A stretch of DNA of 64,000 bases from Bacteroidales bacterium (GCA_015060325.1 SUYQ01000005.1:1-64000); one strand, 5' to 3'. Numbered from the stretch's first letter, positions 44,492 to 53,618 are shown. Made by a program: numbers and translations. Notes: generated by a model from the sequence alone, not told the origin.

Positions 44492-45880
44492 ATGTGCAAG
44501 TGTAATAAATTCAGGGATGACAAGCTGCATCACGAGTGTGGTGTGCTTGGAATATATGGTGTTGAGGATGCGGCAGGCCTGGCTTATTATGGCCTGCACG
44601 CCCTCCAGCACAGGGGACAGCAGGGCTGTGGCATTGTGTCTGTAGCTCCTGACGGTCAGTTCCATAGAGTCAAAGGTGACGGCCTTGTGTCAGAGGTGTT
44701 CAACGAGCAGAAGATTGCGAAACTTCCGGGAACCATGGCAATAGGCCATGTGCGCTACAGCAATGCCGGCTGCAAGGGAACGGAGAACATCCAGCCTTTC
44801 CTTTTCCATCACAATTCAGGTGACTTTGCGATGGCCAACAACGGTCAGATCGTGAATTACCATCAGCTCCGTGAGGAACTTGAAGACAAGGGAAGCCTGT
44901 TCCAGTCTTCTTCGGATGCCGAGATTCTTGCCCACCTTATCAAGAAACAGGGAACTGACAAGCATCTTCCTCGTATACACTCTTTGAAGAATGCCCTCAA
45001 CATGCTTGATGGTGCATTCTCCTTTGTGGTGATGACAGGCCGTCGTATTTATGCGTGCCGTGACAAGTATGGATTCCATCCTCTTGCAATCGCAAAGCTT
45101 GGTGACGGTTATGTAGTTGCAAGCGAGACATGTGCATTCGATGTTCTTGGAGCTGAATATATCCGCGATGTGGAACCGGGGGAAATCGTGACTCTGGATC
45201 ACCACGGCATCCGCAGCCAGTTCTATTCAGAGCCGGAGCGTCATGCGATGTGCGCTATGGAATATGTGTATTTTGCGCGTCCGGACAGTGATATCGAAGG
45301 ATGTAATGTGCATAATTACAGAAAGGAGTCCGGAAGGATCCTGTTCCAGGAGGCTCCGGCGGATGCGGACATAGTCATCGGAGTGCCTGATTCAAGTCTC
45401 AGCGCCGCTCAGGGATATGCGGAGGCCAGCGGCCTTCCGTATGAGATGGGACTCATCAAGAGCAAGTATGTCGGACGTACGTTCATCCTTCCTACCCAGT
45501 CGATGCGTGAGAAGGGCGTGAAGATGAAACTGTCTCCGGTAAAGACCATTGTCAAGGGCAAGAGGGTCGTGCTTGTCGATGACTCTATTGTACGCGGAAC
45601 AACATCGCTCAAGATCGTGAAGATGTTGCGTGAGGCTGGTGCTGCCGAGGTGCATGTGCGCATCGCAAGTGCTCCTCTGAAGTATACATGCTATTATGGA
45701 GTGGACGTGCATACGCCTCAGGAGCTCATCAGCAACAGTAATAGTGTAGAACAGGTCTGTAAGCTGATAGATGCCGACTCGCTCGCATTCCTCTCACATA
45801 AGGGCATGCTCGCAGCCGGCCGTCGTGACGACCTCTGCCTCGCATGCTTCAATCACGAATATCCTACGAAACTCTATTAG
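44492..45880 (+). CDS. purF: Amidophosphoribosyltransferase
   Basis: This enzyme of about 462 residues starts purine synthesis by making phosphoribosylamine from PRPP and glutamine. The N-terminal Ntn glutaminase nucleophile is C16 in HHECGVLGIYG, so a 15-residue propeptide is expected to be removed. The PRPP-binding loop VVLVDDSIVRGTT is near residue 350. A CxxxC-type cysteine pair may also bind a [4Fe-4S] cluster. The frame is open to a GTG at 44483, but the ATG at 44492, right after the purL stop, is preferred. A terminator follows. Confidence 0.95.
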   Translation: MCKCNKFRDDKLHHECGVLGIYGVEDAAGLAYYGLHALQHRGQQGCGIVSVAPDGQFHRVKGDGLVSEVFNEQKIAKLPGTMAIGHVRYSNAGCKGTENIQPFLFHHNSGDFAMANNGQIVNYHQLREELEDKGSLFQSSSDAEILAHLIKKQGTDKHLPRIHSLKNALNMLDGAFSFVVMTGRRIYACRDKYGFHPLAIAKLGDGYVVASETCAFDVLGAEYIRDVEPGEIVTLDHHGIRSQFYSEPERHAMCAMEYVYFARPDSDIEGCNVHNYRKESGRILFQEAPADADIVIGVPDSSLSAAQGYAEASGLPYEMGLIKSKYVGRTFILPTQSMREKGVKMKLSPVKTIVKGKRVVLVDDSIVRGTTSLKIVKMLREAGAAEVHVRIASAPLKYTCYYGVDVHTPQELISNSNSVEQVCKLIDADSLAFLSHKGMLAAGRRDDLCLACFNHEYPTKLY

Positions 45881-45898
45881 TTAAAGAGTAATCCGATG

Positions 45899-45940
45899 CA
45901 AGTGCTTAAAGGTTATAGTTCCTTTGAGCACTTGTTTATT
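45899..45940 (+). terminator. Terminator of the purELF block
   Basis: CAAGTGCTTAAAGG (45899-45912) pairs with CCTTTGAGCACTTG (45921-45934) with one G.U, followed by TTTATTTA. It overlaps the 3' end of the convergent ORF6N gene. Confidence 0.8.
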
Positions 45941-46505
45941 TATATCCGATCTTCTTTGCCGGCCTGTCCGGTTCTGCTGCCGGTTTGGCAGAGAGTGCTG
46001 CAATCGCCAGATATATGTTGTCGATCTCTTTGCGGACATCTTCCGACAGGTCGTTGATGGCTTCCAGGTTTTCCTCATCATTGCGTTCCAGCATCTCCAG
46101 CTTTGCCTTCAGGGCCACAAGTTCCGCCTCCAGATGCCGGGTCGACATGATGTAGCTGCGCATCGCAACGAAAGCTCTCATTATCCTGATATTGACTTCG
46201 ATTGCTGTATCTGATCTGAGAACACTGCTCAGCATTGCAACGCCTTGTTCGGTGAATGCATGTGGCAGATGTTTGATATGCTGTCCCTTTTTCGGGTTTA
46301 AGGTCACAATTTGTGACCTTAAACATTCTTCCATCGTCAATTTAAACATGAAGTCTTCCGGAAACCTCTTTATGTTTCTTTTTACGGCTTGGTTGAGTAC
46401 TTTGGTGTCTACTCCGTAAAGTTTTGCCAGATCTTTGTCAATTATGACATGATATCCGCGGATTTCACGAATCAGTGTGTCGATTTTGATTATTTCTGTT
46501 TCCAT
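45936..46505 (-). CDS. ORF6N-domain DNA-binding protein, copy 1
   Basis: This 189-residue protein carries an N-terminal ORF6N domain (about 10-95: EIRGYHVIIDKDLAKLYGV, then LPHAFTEQGVAMLSSVL), a DNA-binding module also found in phage antirepressors. A helical, charged C-terminal half (LEAELVALKAKLEMLERNDEE) follows. Its C-terminal 80 residues are almost identical to those of the next gene upstream, while the N-terminal halves differ clearly. It contains the perfect palindrome at 46296-46324. Possible mobile-element or defence origin; function unknown. Confidence 0.85.
   Translation of the reverse strand: METEIIKIDTLIREIRGYHVIIDKDLAKLYGVDTKVLNQAVKRNIKRFPEDFMFKLTMEECLRSQIVTLNPKKGQHIKHLPHAFTEQGVAMLSSVLRSDTAIEVNIRIMRAFVAMRSYIMSTRHLEAELVALKAKLEMLERNDEENLEAINDLSEDVRKEIDNIYLAIAALSAKPAAEPDRPAKKIGYK
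46296..46324. promoter_or_regulatory. 29-bp perfect palindrome inside ORF6N copy 1
   Basis: GTTTAAGGTCACAA (46296-46309), a central T, then TTGTGACCTTAAAC (46311-46324). It encodes the LRSQIVT segment. The homologous site in copy 2 is an equally perfect palindrome with one pair exchanged. Confidence 0.8.
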
Positions 46506-46513
46506 ATTCTACA

Positions 46514-47089
46514 TTATTTATATCCGATCTTTTTTGCCGGCCTGTCCGGTTCTGCTGCCGGTTTGGCAGAGAGTGCTGCAATCGCCAGATAGATGTTGTC
46601 GATCTCTTTGCGGACATCTTCCGACAGGTCGTTGATGGCTTCCAGGTTGTCCTCATCATTGCGTTCCAGCATCTCCAGCTTTGCCTTCAGGACCACAAGT
46701 TCCGCCTCCAGATGCCGGGTCGACATGATGTAGCTGCGCATCGCAACGAAGGCTCTGGTGATCTTGATGCTTGTCTGAATTGCAATGTCACTTCTTAACA
46801 GGCTTGCCAGCATGATGACTCCGTGTTCGGTAAAGGCAAAAGGCATATATCGGCGACCTCCTTTGTTGTTTGAGGTCACAATTTGTGACCTCAAACTGAT
46901 TATCAGCGAGTTATGCTCCTGCTCAGTGAGTTCAAACATGAAGTCTTCAGGAAATCTGTCTAGATTTCTTCGGACAGTCTGTTTCAATACTTTTGTCTCC
47001 ACCTGATACAGCGCTGCCAGGTCAAAGTCCAGCATCACGCGCACTCCACGTATTTCATGGATCTTGTTCTGAATGATTTCCGTTTCCAT
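46514..47089 (-). CDS. ORF6N-domain DNA-binding protein, copy 2
   Basis: This 191-residue paralogue of the preceding gene lies 8 bp upstream of it in the same orientation. The ORF6N domain (about 10-95: EIRGVRVMLDFDLAALYQV, then MPFAFTEHGVIMLASLL) is divergent, but from RAFVAMRSYIMSTRHLEAELV to the end both proteins are nearly identical, and their 3' DNA is too. It contains the palindrome at 46868-46896. The mosaic pattern suggests duplication followed by gene conversion or replacement of one N-terminal half. Confidence 0.85.
   Translation of the reverse strand: METEIIQNKIHEIRGVRVMLDFDLAALYQVETKVLKQTVRRNLDRFPEDFMFELTEQEHNSLIISLRSQIVTSNNKGGRRYMPFAFTEHGVIMLASLLRSDIAIQTSIKITRAFVAMRSYIMSTRHLEAELVVLKAKLEMLERNDEDNLEAINDLSEDVRKEIDNIYLAIAALSAKPAAEPDRPAKKIGYK
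46868..46896. promoter_or_regulatory. 29-bp perfect palindrome inside ORF6N copy 2
   Basis: GTTTGAGGTCACAA (46868-46881), a central T, then TTGTGACCTCAAAC (46883-46896). Compared with copy 1, one A:T pair is replaced by G:C on both arms, so symmetry is kept. Confidence 0.8.
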
Positions 47090-47127
47090 TTTTATCCTGA
47101 ATATAGAAAGCGTATTCCGGACTCGGT

Positions 47128-47143
47128 TTAAGAAAAAGAAAAA
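47128..47143 (+). other. A/G-rich element (copy C)
   Basis: TTAAGAAAAAGAAAAA is identical to 6716-6731 and similar to 3978-3994. It lies between the divergent ORF6N and transporter genes. Confidence 0.4.
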
Positions 47144-47232
47144 TGTGACGAAAAGTTTGGTTCAAAATTTATTTTAATCATTTAAAAATTTATTTTAATG
47201 CCTTTTGAGCGCTACTGAGGCATATTTTAGAC

Positions 47233-47240
47233 TATATTTG
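47233..47240 (+). promoter_or_regulatory. -7 element upstream of the BASS transporter
   Basis: TATATTTG matches TAnnTTTG. It ends one base before an in-frame ATG at 47242, which would then lie before or at the transcription start, so the ATG at 47257 is the likelier start codon. Confidence 0.55.
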
Positions 47241-47256
47241 CATGGAAAGTTCAGAT

Positions 47257-48270
47257 ATGAGTATCAAGAAGGTAATACGTGACTGGATGCTGCCGATAGC
47301 AATGGTGGCAGGTGCTGCCATATATCTGATATATCATGCGATGCCTGCTCCTGTCCATAAGGCGGGGCCGTTTCTGAACCAGGCAGCCGGGATCATCCAG
47401 CCTCTGCTGATCTTCTCAATGCTTTTTCTGACTTTCTGCCGCATCGAGCCGAAGGACCTCAAACCACACAGGTGGCACTGGTGGCTTCTGCTTATTCAGG
47501 GAGGACTTTTTACAATGCTTGGTCTAGGTGCCTATGCTATAATTAGCCACCTTCCTGATTCAGGGCATAACCATGTCATACTGATCGAATGTGCGATGCT
47601 GTGCCTTATTTGTCCCACTGCTACAGCGGCAGCTGTCGTCACCCGTAAACTTGGCGGCGACGTCGCGGGAATCACAACATACACGATCCTGATAAACATG
47701 CTGGCAGCTGTTCTGGTTCCTTTGATGGTGCCGCTTATACAGCCTGTGGCGGGACTTGGTTTCTGGGTGGCTTTCAGTATGATACTGGCCAAGGTGTTTC
47801 CTCTTCTGATCATGCCTTGTCTTGCCGCATGGCTGGTGAGGTATCTGATGCCGAAGTTTCATAAGCGTATTCTCGAGACGCCGGATCTTGCGTTTTACAT
47901 ATGGGCAGTGTCGTTGACCCTGGCAATTGCTGTCTCTATGAAATATCTGATGGCCAGTGTCCTGGGTATGGCGATGATAGGATTGATGGCATTGGTGTCC
48001 CTTGTCTGCTGTGTATTCCAGTTTGCAATGGGACGTTATGTCGGCAATAAGTACAAGCCACGCAGACCGGATGTCGATCCGGAAGTGGAACGTAGGGGCA
48101 GGGAAGTGCGCAAGGTTACTGCGGGCCAGTCCCTAGGCCAGAAGAATACCGTCTTTGCCATATGGCTTGGCTATACTTTTATGACTCCGGAAACTGCGCT
48201 CGTCGGTGGCCTTTACAGCATATGGCACAATATCTATAATTCATGGCAACTATATAAGGCCGGTAAGTAA
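47257..48270 (+). CDS. Bile acid:sodium symporter (BASS)-like transporter
   Basis: This inner-membrane protein of about 337 residues has roughly nine hydrophobic segments and resembles the BASS superfamily. The C-terminal stretch GQSLGQKNTVFAIWLGYTF followed by MTPETALVGGLYSIWHN is characteristic of Bacteroidales members. The substrate is unknown; related proteins move organic anions. The ATG at 47257 (MSIKKVIRDWMLP) is preferred over 47242 because of the promoter position. It is followed by glpABC on the same strand but with its own promoter between. Confidence 0.78.
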   Translation: MSIKKVIRDWMLPIAMVAGAAIYLIYHAMPAPVHKAGPFLNQAAGIIQPLLIFSMLFLTFCRIEPKDLKPHRWHWWLLLIQGGLFTMLGLGAYAIISHLPDSGHNHVILIECAMLCLICPTATAAAVVTRKLGGDVAGITTYTILINMLAAVLVPLMVPLIQPVAGLGFWVAFSMILAKVFPLLIMPCLAAWLVRYLMPKFHKRILETPDLAFYIWAVSLTLAIAVSMKYLMASVLGMAMIGLMALVSLVCCVFQFAMGRYVGNKYKPRRPDVDPEVERRGREVRKVTAGQSLGQKNTVFAIWLGYTFMTPETALVGGLYSIWHNIYNSWQLYKAGK

Positions 48271-48278
48271 ATTTTAAG

Positions 48279-48286
48279 TATCTTTG
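48279..48286 (+). promoter_or_regulatory. -7 element of the glpABC promoter
   Basis: TATCTTTG followed by C matches the consensus, 20 nt before the glpA ATG. No clear -33. Confidence 0.6.
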
Positions 48287-48306
48287 CTGAATCTTAATTT
48301 CTTTAT

Positions 48307-49917
48307 ATGTCATCTGGTCAGGAATTTGATGTAATCATAATAGGAGGCGGCATCACTGGTGCCGGAACAGCCCGGGATTGTGCCATGCGCGGTCTCAAGA
48401 CGCTTCTCCTTGAAAGAAAGGATCTTACAAGCGGAGCTACCGGCAGAAACCATGGACTTCTTCACAGCGGAGCCCGTTATGCTGTGACCGATCAGGAGTC
48501 TGCTCAGGAGTGTATCCGTGAAAATATGATTCTCAGGAAAATAGCCCGCCATTGTGTTGAGGAGACAGACGGACTGTTCATAACATTGCCTGAGGATGAT
48601 CTGGCATTTCAAGGCACTTTCATCGATGCCTGTCTGAAGGCTGGTATTCGTGCCGAGGCCATTGATCCTAAGGTGGCGATACGTATGGAACCATCGGTAA
48701 ATCCTTCGCTTATAGGGGCGGTCAAAGTACCTGACGGTGCTGTCGATCCTTTCCGGCTTACAGTTGCCAATGCGCTGGATGCGAGGATCCATGGGGCGCA
48801 GGTGCTCAAGGATATGGAGGTCGTCGGATTCCTGAAAGAGGGTGATCGGGTAGTGGGCGTCGAGGCATATGACCACTCCTCAAAAGAGAAGAAATCGTTC
48901 AGAAGCCGCCTGGTCATCAATGCAGGAGGTATATGGGGACACCATATTGCGGCTTTAGCCGGGGCTACAGTCAATATGTTCCCGGCAAAAGGCGCTCTTC
49001 TGATATTTGGGCATAGAGTCAATAACCTTGTAATCAATCGTTGTCGTAAGCCGGCAGATGCGGATATCCTTGTGCCGGGCGATACGATTTCGCTCATCGG
49101 TACCACTTCCAGCAGGCTTCCATATGATGAGATAGATAATATGAAGGTTACTGCAGACGAGGTGGATCTTTTGCTTCGTGAAGGTCAGAAACTGGCCCCT
49201 GAACTTGCTCATACACGTATCCTTAGAGCTTACGCCGGTGTCCGGCCTCTGGTTGCGGCAGATAATGACCCGACGGGACGAAGCATCAGCCGTGGCATTG
49301 TGTGTCTTGATCATGAGACACGTGACGGCATACCGGGATTCATAACAATTACAGGTGGAAAACTGATGACATATCGTCTGATGGCAGAATGGGCTACTGA
49401 TCTGGCATGTAAGAAACTTGGTGTGGACAAGACTTGCCGGACAGCTCAGGTTCCGCTTCCGGGTTCTGAGGAAATCAGGAAGAAAAAGAATGTGAAGTTC
49501 GAGGATCTTGGCCAGAAAGCCGCTTTCGGACGTCACGGTGCGCGTGCAGAGAAAATACAGTCAAAGGATAAGTATGACGATTCCCTCGTGTGCGAGTGTG
49601 AAGGAGTATCGATAGCCGAGGTTAATTATGCTATCGAGACTCTGGATGCAAGGAACATCACGAATCTCAGACGCAGGACAAGACTGGGAATGGGTACCTG
49701 CCAAGGTGAGCTTTGTGCATGTCGGGCAGCAGGTCTTCTAAGTAAGGCCAATGGATGCGCCAGGGAATCTGTGACAGATCTTGCCGGATTCATGAATGAA
49801 AGGTGGAAAGGAATGTTTCCTGTCGCATGGGGAGAGACAATGTCAGAGGCACAGTTCACTTCCTGGATATATGAAGGAGTCTGCGGACTGGATGCGTTCT
49901 CGGAAAAATCAGAGTAG
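48307..49917 (+). CDS. glpA: Anaerobic glycerol-3-phosphate dehydrogenase subunit A
   Basis: This 536-residue flavoprotein oxidises glycerol-3-phosphate to dihydroxyacetone phosphate as the catalytic subunit of GlpABC. The N-terminal FAD motif is VIIIGGGITGAGTARDCA. The C-terminal BFD-like [2Fe-2S] domain has CECEGVSIAEVNYAIE and GTCQGELCACR. The whole glpABC operon is intact, with glpB 3 bp downstream. Confidence 0.93.
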   Translation: MSSGQEFDVIIIGGGITGAGTARDCAMRGLKTLLLERKDLTSGATGRNHGLLHSGARYAVTDQESAQECIRENMILRKIARHCVEETDGLFITLPEDDLAFQGTFIDACLKAGIRAEAIDPKVAIRMEPSVNPSLIGAVKVPDGAVDPFRLTVANALDARIHGAQVLKDMEVVGFLKEGDRVVGVEAYDHSSKEKKSFRSRLVINAGGIWGHHIAALAGATVNMFPAKGALLIFGHRVNNLVINRCRKPADADILVPGDTISLIGTTSSRLPYDEIDNMKVTADEVDLLLREGQKLAPELAHTRILRAYAGVRPLVAADNDPTGRSISRGIVCLDHETRDGIPGFITITGGKLMTYRLMAEWATDLACKKLGVDKTCRTAQVPLPGSEEIRKKKNVKFEDLGQKAAFGRHGARAEKIQSKDKYDDSLVCECEGVSIAEVNYAIETLDARNITNLRRRTRLGMGTCQGELCACRAAGLLSKANGCARESVTDLAGFMNERWKGMFPVAWGETMSEAQFTSWIYEGVCGLDAFSEKSE

Positions 49918-49920
49918 GAT

Positions 49921-51165
49921 ATGAAATTTGATACTATCATAATAGGAGGTGGTCTCAGCGGTCTTGTGGCCGGCATCGAGTTGCTTCGCAAGGGACAGCG
50001 TTGCCTCATTGTTTCGTCAGGTCAGAGTGCTTTGCATTTCTTCTCTGGTTCATTGGAACTGTGTGGTACTGAGGAGGATCCTTTGAATGCGATAAGAGGA
50101 CTGGAGTCTTCGCATCCGTATTCAAGACTTGGTGCAGACAGGGTTGAAGCGTTGGCCGCAAAGGTGCAGCCGTTCCTGTCGGAACTGGGACTGCACTTCA
50201 AGGGGGATGTCAGGAAAAATCATTGGCGAATGACCCCTCTGGGAGTAATGAAAAGAGCATGGCTGACGCTTGATGAATTTGCCTCTTTCCAGGATCCTGA
50301 GACTATGCCATGGAAGAAGGTGGCCATTATTAACATTGATGGTTTCCTTGATTTTCATACCAGCTATATCGCGGCATCCCTGGAGGAGAAAGGAGTGGAG
50401 TGTTCCGTGTCGGGCATTTCATTGCCGCAGCTGGATAAACTTCGTGAGAATCCTACCGAAATGCGCTCTACCAATATATCGAAGGTCTTGACAGGCGATA
50501 TTATAGGAACTCTGGCGGCACGTATAAATGAAAGGATTGATGGCGCAGATGCGGTCTTGATGCCCGCCGTAGTGGGATTGACCGGATGTTCTGATGTCGT
50601 GCGTCTGAAGGAACTCGTCGACCGTCCGCTTCATTTCCTGCCTACGCTTCCTCCGTCAGTTCCCGGTATACGAATGCAGCTTATGCTCAAGAGGCATTTC
50701 CAGAAGCAGGGCGGTATCTATATGCTGGGAGACTCAGTCGTTTCGGGAACTTTCGTAGACGGACGATTGAAGTCGGTGAGGACTGTTAATCATGAAGATA
50801 CCGAATTCGAGGCTGACAATTTCATCCTTGCCAGCGGAAGCTTCTTCAGCAAGGGGCTTGTTGCGACGCAGAACGGTGTAGTAGAACCTGTCTTCGGACT
50901 TGATGTGGATGCGGTGTCCGACAGAAAGGAATGGTATGACCGCAATATGTTCAATGCACAGCCTTATATGAAGTTTGGTGTCTCTACGGATTCGGAGTTC
51001 AGGGTGCGCCGGGATGGAAATACTGTTACAAACCTTTATGCTGCAGGAGCTGTGCTCAGCGGATTCAATCCTATCAAGGAGGGAAGCGGAGCAGGCGTGT
51101 CAGTTCTGACAGCTTTCGGGGTTGTAGAGAATATATTGACTGCTACAGGGGGAGTTGAGCGATGA
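49921..51165 (+). CDS. glpB: Anaerobic glycerol-3-phosphate dehydrogenase subunit B
   Basis: This 414-residue flavoprotein subunit begins with the dinucleotide motif TIIIGGGLSGLVAGIELLRKG and has a C-terminal NLYAAGAVLSGFNPIKEGSGAG flavin-binding segment. It links GlpA to GlpC. The stop codon overlaps the glpC ATG (ATGA). Confidence 0.9.
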   Translation: MKFDTIIIGGGLSGLVAGIELLRKGQRCLIVSSGQSALHFFSGSLELCGTEEDPLNAIRGLESSHPYSRLGADRVEALAAKVQPFLSELGLHFKGDVRKNHWRMTPLGVMKRAWLTLDEFASFQDPETMPWKKVAIINIDGFLDFHTSYIAASLEEKGVECSVSGISLPQLDKLRENPTEMRSTNISKVLTGDIIGTLAARINERIDGADAVLMPAVVGLTGCSDVVRLKELVDRPLHFLPTLPPSVPGIRMQLMLKRHFQKQGGIYMLGDSVVSGTFVDGRLKSVRTVNHEDTEFEADNFILASGSFFSKGLVATQNGVVEPVFGLDVDAVSDRKEWYDRNMFNAQPYMKFGVSTDSEFRVRRDGNTVTNLYAAGAVLSGFNPIKEGSGAGVSVLTAFGVVENILTATGGVER

Positions 51166-52409
51166 ATAAGGATAAACAGACAAGTATGGAGAGTTTTGAA
51201 CAGTGCATAAAGTGTACTGTGTGTACTGTATATTGCCCGATGGTGGCGGTGAATCCGGATTATCCCGGACCAAAGCAGGCAGGCCCTGATGGTGAAAGAT
51301 ACCGTCTGAAGAATCCTATGTTTTACGATGATGCCCTGGATCTATGTCTGAATTGCAAGCGATGCGAGGTTGCATGTCCTTCAAATGTAAAGATCGGCGA
51401 TCTTATCCAGAATGCTCGTTTGAAATATAGTGCCAGGAAACCCGGGCTGAGGGATTATATGCTTGCAAATACCGATGTCATGGGTTCCATGGCCACGACA
51501 TTCGCTCCGATAGTCAACGGAATGCTTGGTCTGAAACCGGTGAAGAAGGTGATGGACAAGACCTTGGCGATAGATCACCATAGGACTCTTCCTAAATATT
51601 CTGCTCAGAAGTTTGAGACATGGTTCAGACGCAAGGCAAGAAAGAGCCAGGAAGCTTTCCCTGAAAAGGTGAGTTATTTTCATGGCTGTTATGCCAACTA
51701 CAATAACCCTAAGCTTGCGAAAGATTTCGTGAAGATAATGAACGCACTAGGCTATGGCGTGAATCTTCTTGAAAAGGAAAAGTGCTGCGGAGTGGCGCTG
51801 ATATCCAACGGTTTCAAGGAGAAGGCACTCAAGCAGGCGGAACTCAATCTCAGAAGCATACGTAAGGCTGTGTCCAGGGGGGAGATGGTGCTTACGACAA
51901 GTTCTACCTGTACTTTCACTATGCGTGACGAGTATGCTCATATCCTTGGCCTGGACAACTCGGATGTGCGCGGCAGCATAGCCCTGGCTACAAAGTTCAT
52001 ATATGAACTTGTTGACTTGGGCAAGGCCCGTCTGGTGTTTAAGAAGGATTACGTCAAGCGCATTGCCTACCACACGCCATGTCATATGGAGAAGCTGGGA
52101 TGGGCAGTGTACTCTACCTCGCTCTTGAGAATGATTCCGGGCGTGGACTTCAATATGCTCGACTCGCAGTGCTGCGGTATAGCAGGAACTTACGGTTTCA
52201 AGAAAGAGCATTATAATGACTCTCAGAAGATAGGTGAATCCCTTTTCCGTCAGATTGCGGACCTCAATGTGGATGTTGTCAGTACGGATTGCGAGACATG
52301 TAAATGGCAGATTGAGATGAGCACGGGAGTTCCTGTCGAGAATCCGATATCGATAATTGCTGATGCATTGGATGTCGAAGCGACGATAAAGGCTAATCAA
52401 AAGAAATAA
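51162..52409 (+). CDS. glpC: Anaerobic glycerol-3-phosphate dehydrogenase subunit C
   Basis: This 415-residue membrane-associated iron-sulfur subunit passes electrons to quinone. Two [4Fe-4S] motifs are near the N-terminus (CIKCTVCTVYCP and CLNCKRCEVACPS), followed by two CCG-type cysteine-rich domains (EKCCGVALIS and SQCCGIAGTYG). Confidence 0.93.
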   Translation: MNKDKQTSMESFEQCIKCTVCTVYCPMVAVNPDYPGPKQAGPDGERYRLKNPMFYDDALDLCLNCKRCEVACPSNVKIGDLIQNARLKYSARKPGLRDYMLANTDVMGSMATTFAPIVNGMLGLKPVKKVMDKTLAIDHHRTLPKYSAQKFETWFRRKARKSQEAFPEKVSYFHGCYANYNNPKLAKDFVKIMNALGYGVNLLEKEKCCGVALISNGFKEKALKQAELNLRSIRKAVSRGEMVLTTSSTCTFTMRDEYAHILGLDNSDVRGSIALATKFIYELVDLGKARLVFKKDYVKRIAYHTPCHMEKLGWAVYSTSLLRMIPGVDFNMLDSQCCGIAGTYGFKKEHYNDSQKIGESLFRQIADLNVDVVSTDCETCKWQIEMSTGVPVENPISIIADALDVEATIKANQKK

Positions 52410-52415
52410 TTTTGT

Positions 52416-52423
52416 TATCTTTG
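52416..52423 (+). promoter_or_regulatory. -7 element of the purM promoter
   Basis: TATCTTTG followed by CG, 25 nt before the purM ATG, directly after glpC. Confidence 0.65.
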
Positions 52424-52448
52424 CGCGCGAAATAAAAGCAAGACCTCT

Positions 52449-53618
52449 ATGAGCAACCAAAGGTACATGCAGCGTGGCGTCTCAGCATCCAAGGAGGATG
52501 TCCACAATGCTATCAAGAACATCGACAAAGGCATTTTCCCTAAGGCATTCTGCAAGATCATTCCTGACATTCTAGGCGGCGATCCGGAGTACTGCAACAT
52601 CATGCATGCAGACGGTGCCGGAACAAAATCATCACTTGCATATCTCTATTGGAAGGAGACTGGTGACCTGAGCGTATGGAAAGGCATCGCACAGGATGCG
52701 CTCATCATGAACATCGATGACCTTCTCTGCGTCGGCGCAGTGGACAATATCCTTGTTTCGTCGACCATCGGCCGTAACAAGCTTCTCGTTCCGGGCGAAG
52801 TCATCAGCGCCATCATCAACGGCACAGACGAGCTCCTCGCAGAGCTCCGTGAGATGGGTGTGGGAGTATATGCGACAGGCGGCGAGACTGCAGATGTGGG
52901 CGACCTCGTGCGCACCATCATCGTGGACTCGACAGTGACCTGCCGAATGAAGCGCAGCGACGTCATCGACAATGCCAACATCCGTCCTGGCGACGTGATC
53001 GTAGGTCTTGCTTCATATGGCCAGGCTACATATGAGAAGGAATACAACGGTGGAATGGGCAGCAACGGCCTCACCAGCGCCCGTCACGACGTATTCTCGA
53101 AATATCTTGCAGAGAAATATCCTGAGAGCTATGACAAGGCGGTTCCGGAGGATCTCGTTTACAGTGGCGGTCTTAAACTGACGGATGCCGTTGAGGGATC
53201 TCCTCTTGACGCAGGAAAGCTCGTGCTTTCACCGACCCGTACATATGCCCCGGTTGTGAAGAAACTTCTTGATGCGCTCAGACCTGAGATTCATGGAATG
53301 GTACACTGCTCGGGCGGTGCCCAGACCAAGATCCTGCATTTCGTTGGCGACAATATCCGTGTCATCAAGGACAACCTCTTCCCTGTACCGCCTCTCTTCA
53401 GGACGATCCATGAGCAGAGCGGTACCGACTGGGCAGAGATGTACAAGGTGTTCAACATGGGACACCGTCTCGAGGTATACCTCTCGCCGGAGCATGCGGA
53501 AGAAGTCATCGCGATATCAAAGAGCTTCGGCATAGACGCACAGGTGGTCGGCCGCGTAGAAGAGTGCGATCACAAGGGACTCATCATCCGTTCAGAATTC
53601 GGAGAATTTGTGTATTGA
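52449..53618 (+). CDS. purM: Phosphoribosylformylglycinamidine cyclo-ligase (AIR synthetase)
   Basis: This 389-residue enzyme closes the imidazole ring from FGAM. It is of the Bacteroidetes PurM type: ADGAGTKSSLAYLYW, DALIMNIDDLLCVGAVDN and TGGETADVGDLV are the ATP/phosphate-binding segments of the AIRS family, and VFNMGHRLEVYL is near the C-terminus. It is somewhat longer than E. coli PurM (345). A palindromic repeat starts at its stop codon. Confidence 0.92.
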   Translation: MSNQRYMQRGVSASKEDVHNAIKNIDKGIFPKAFCKIIPDILGGDPEYCNIMHADGAGTKSSLAYLYWKETGDLSVWKGIAQDALIMNIDDLLCVGAVDNILVSSTIGRNKLLVPGEVISAIINGTDELLAELREMGVGVYATGGETADVGDLVRTIIVDSTVTCRMKRSDVIDNANIRPGDVIVGLASYGQATYEKEYNGGMGSNGLTSARHDVFSKYLAEKYPESYDKAVPEDLVYSGGLKLTDAVEGSPLDAGKLVLSPTRTYAPVVKKLLDALRPEIHGMVHCSGGAQTKILHFVGDNIRVIKDNLFPVPPLFRTIHEQSGTDWAEMYKVFNMGHRLEVYLSPEHAEEVIAISKSFGIDAQVVGRVEECDHKGLIIRSEFGEFVY

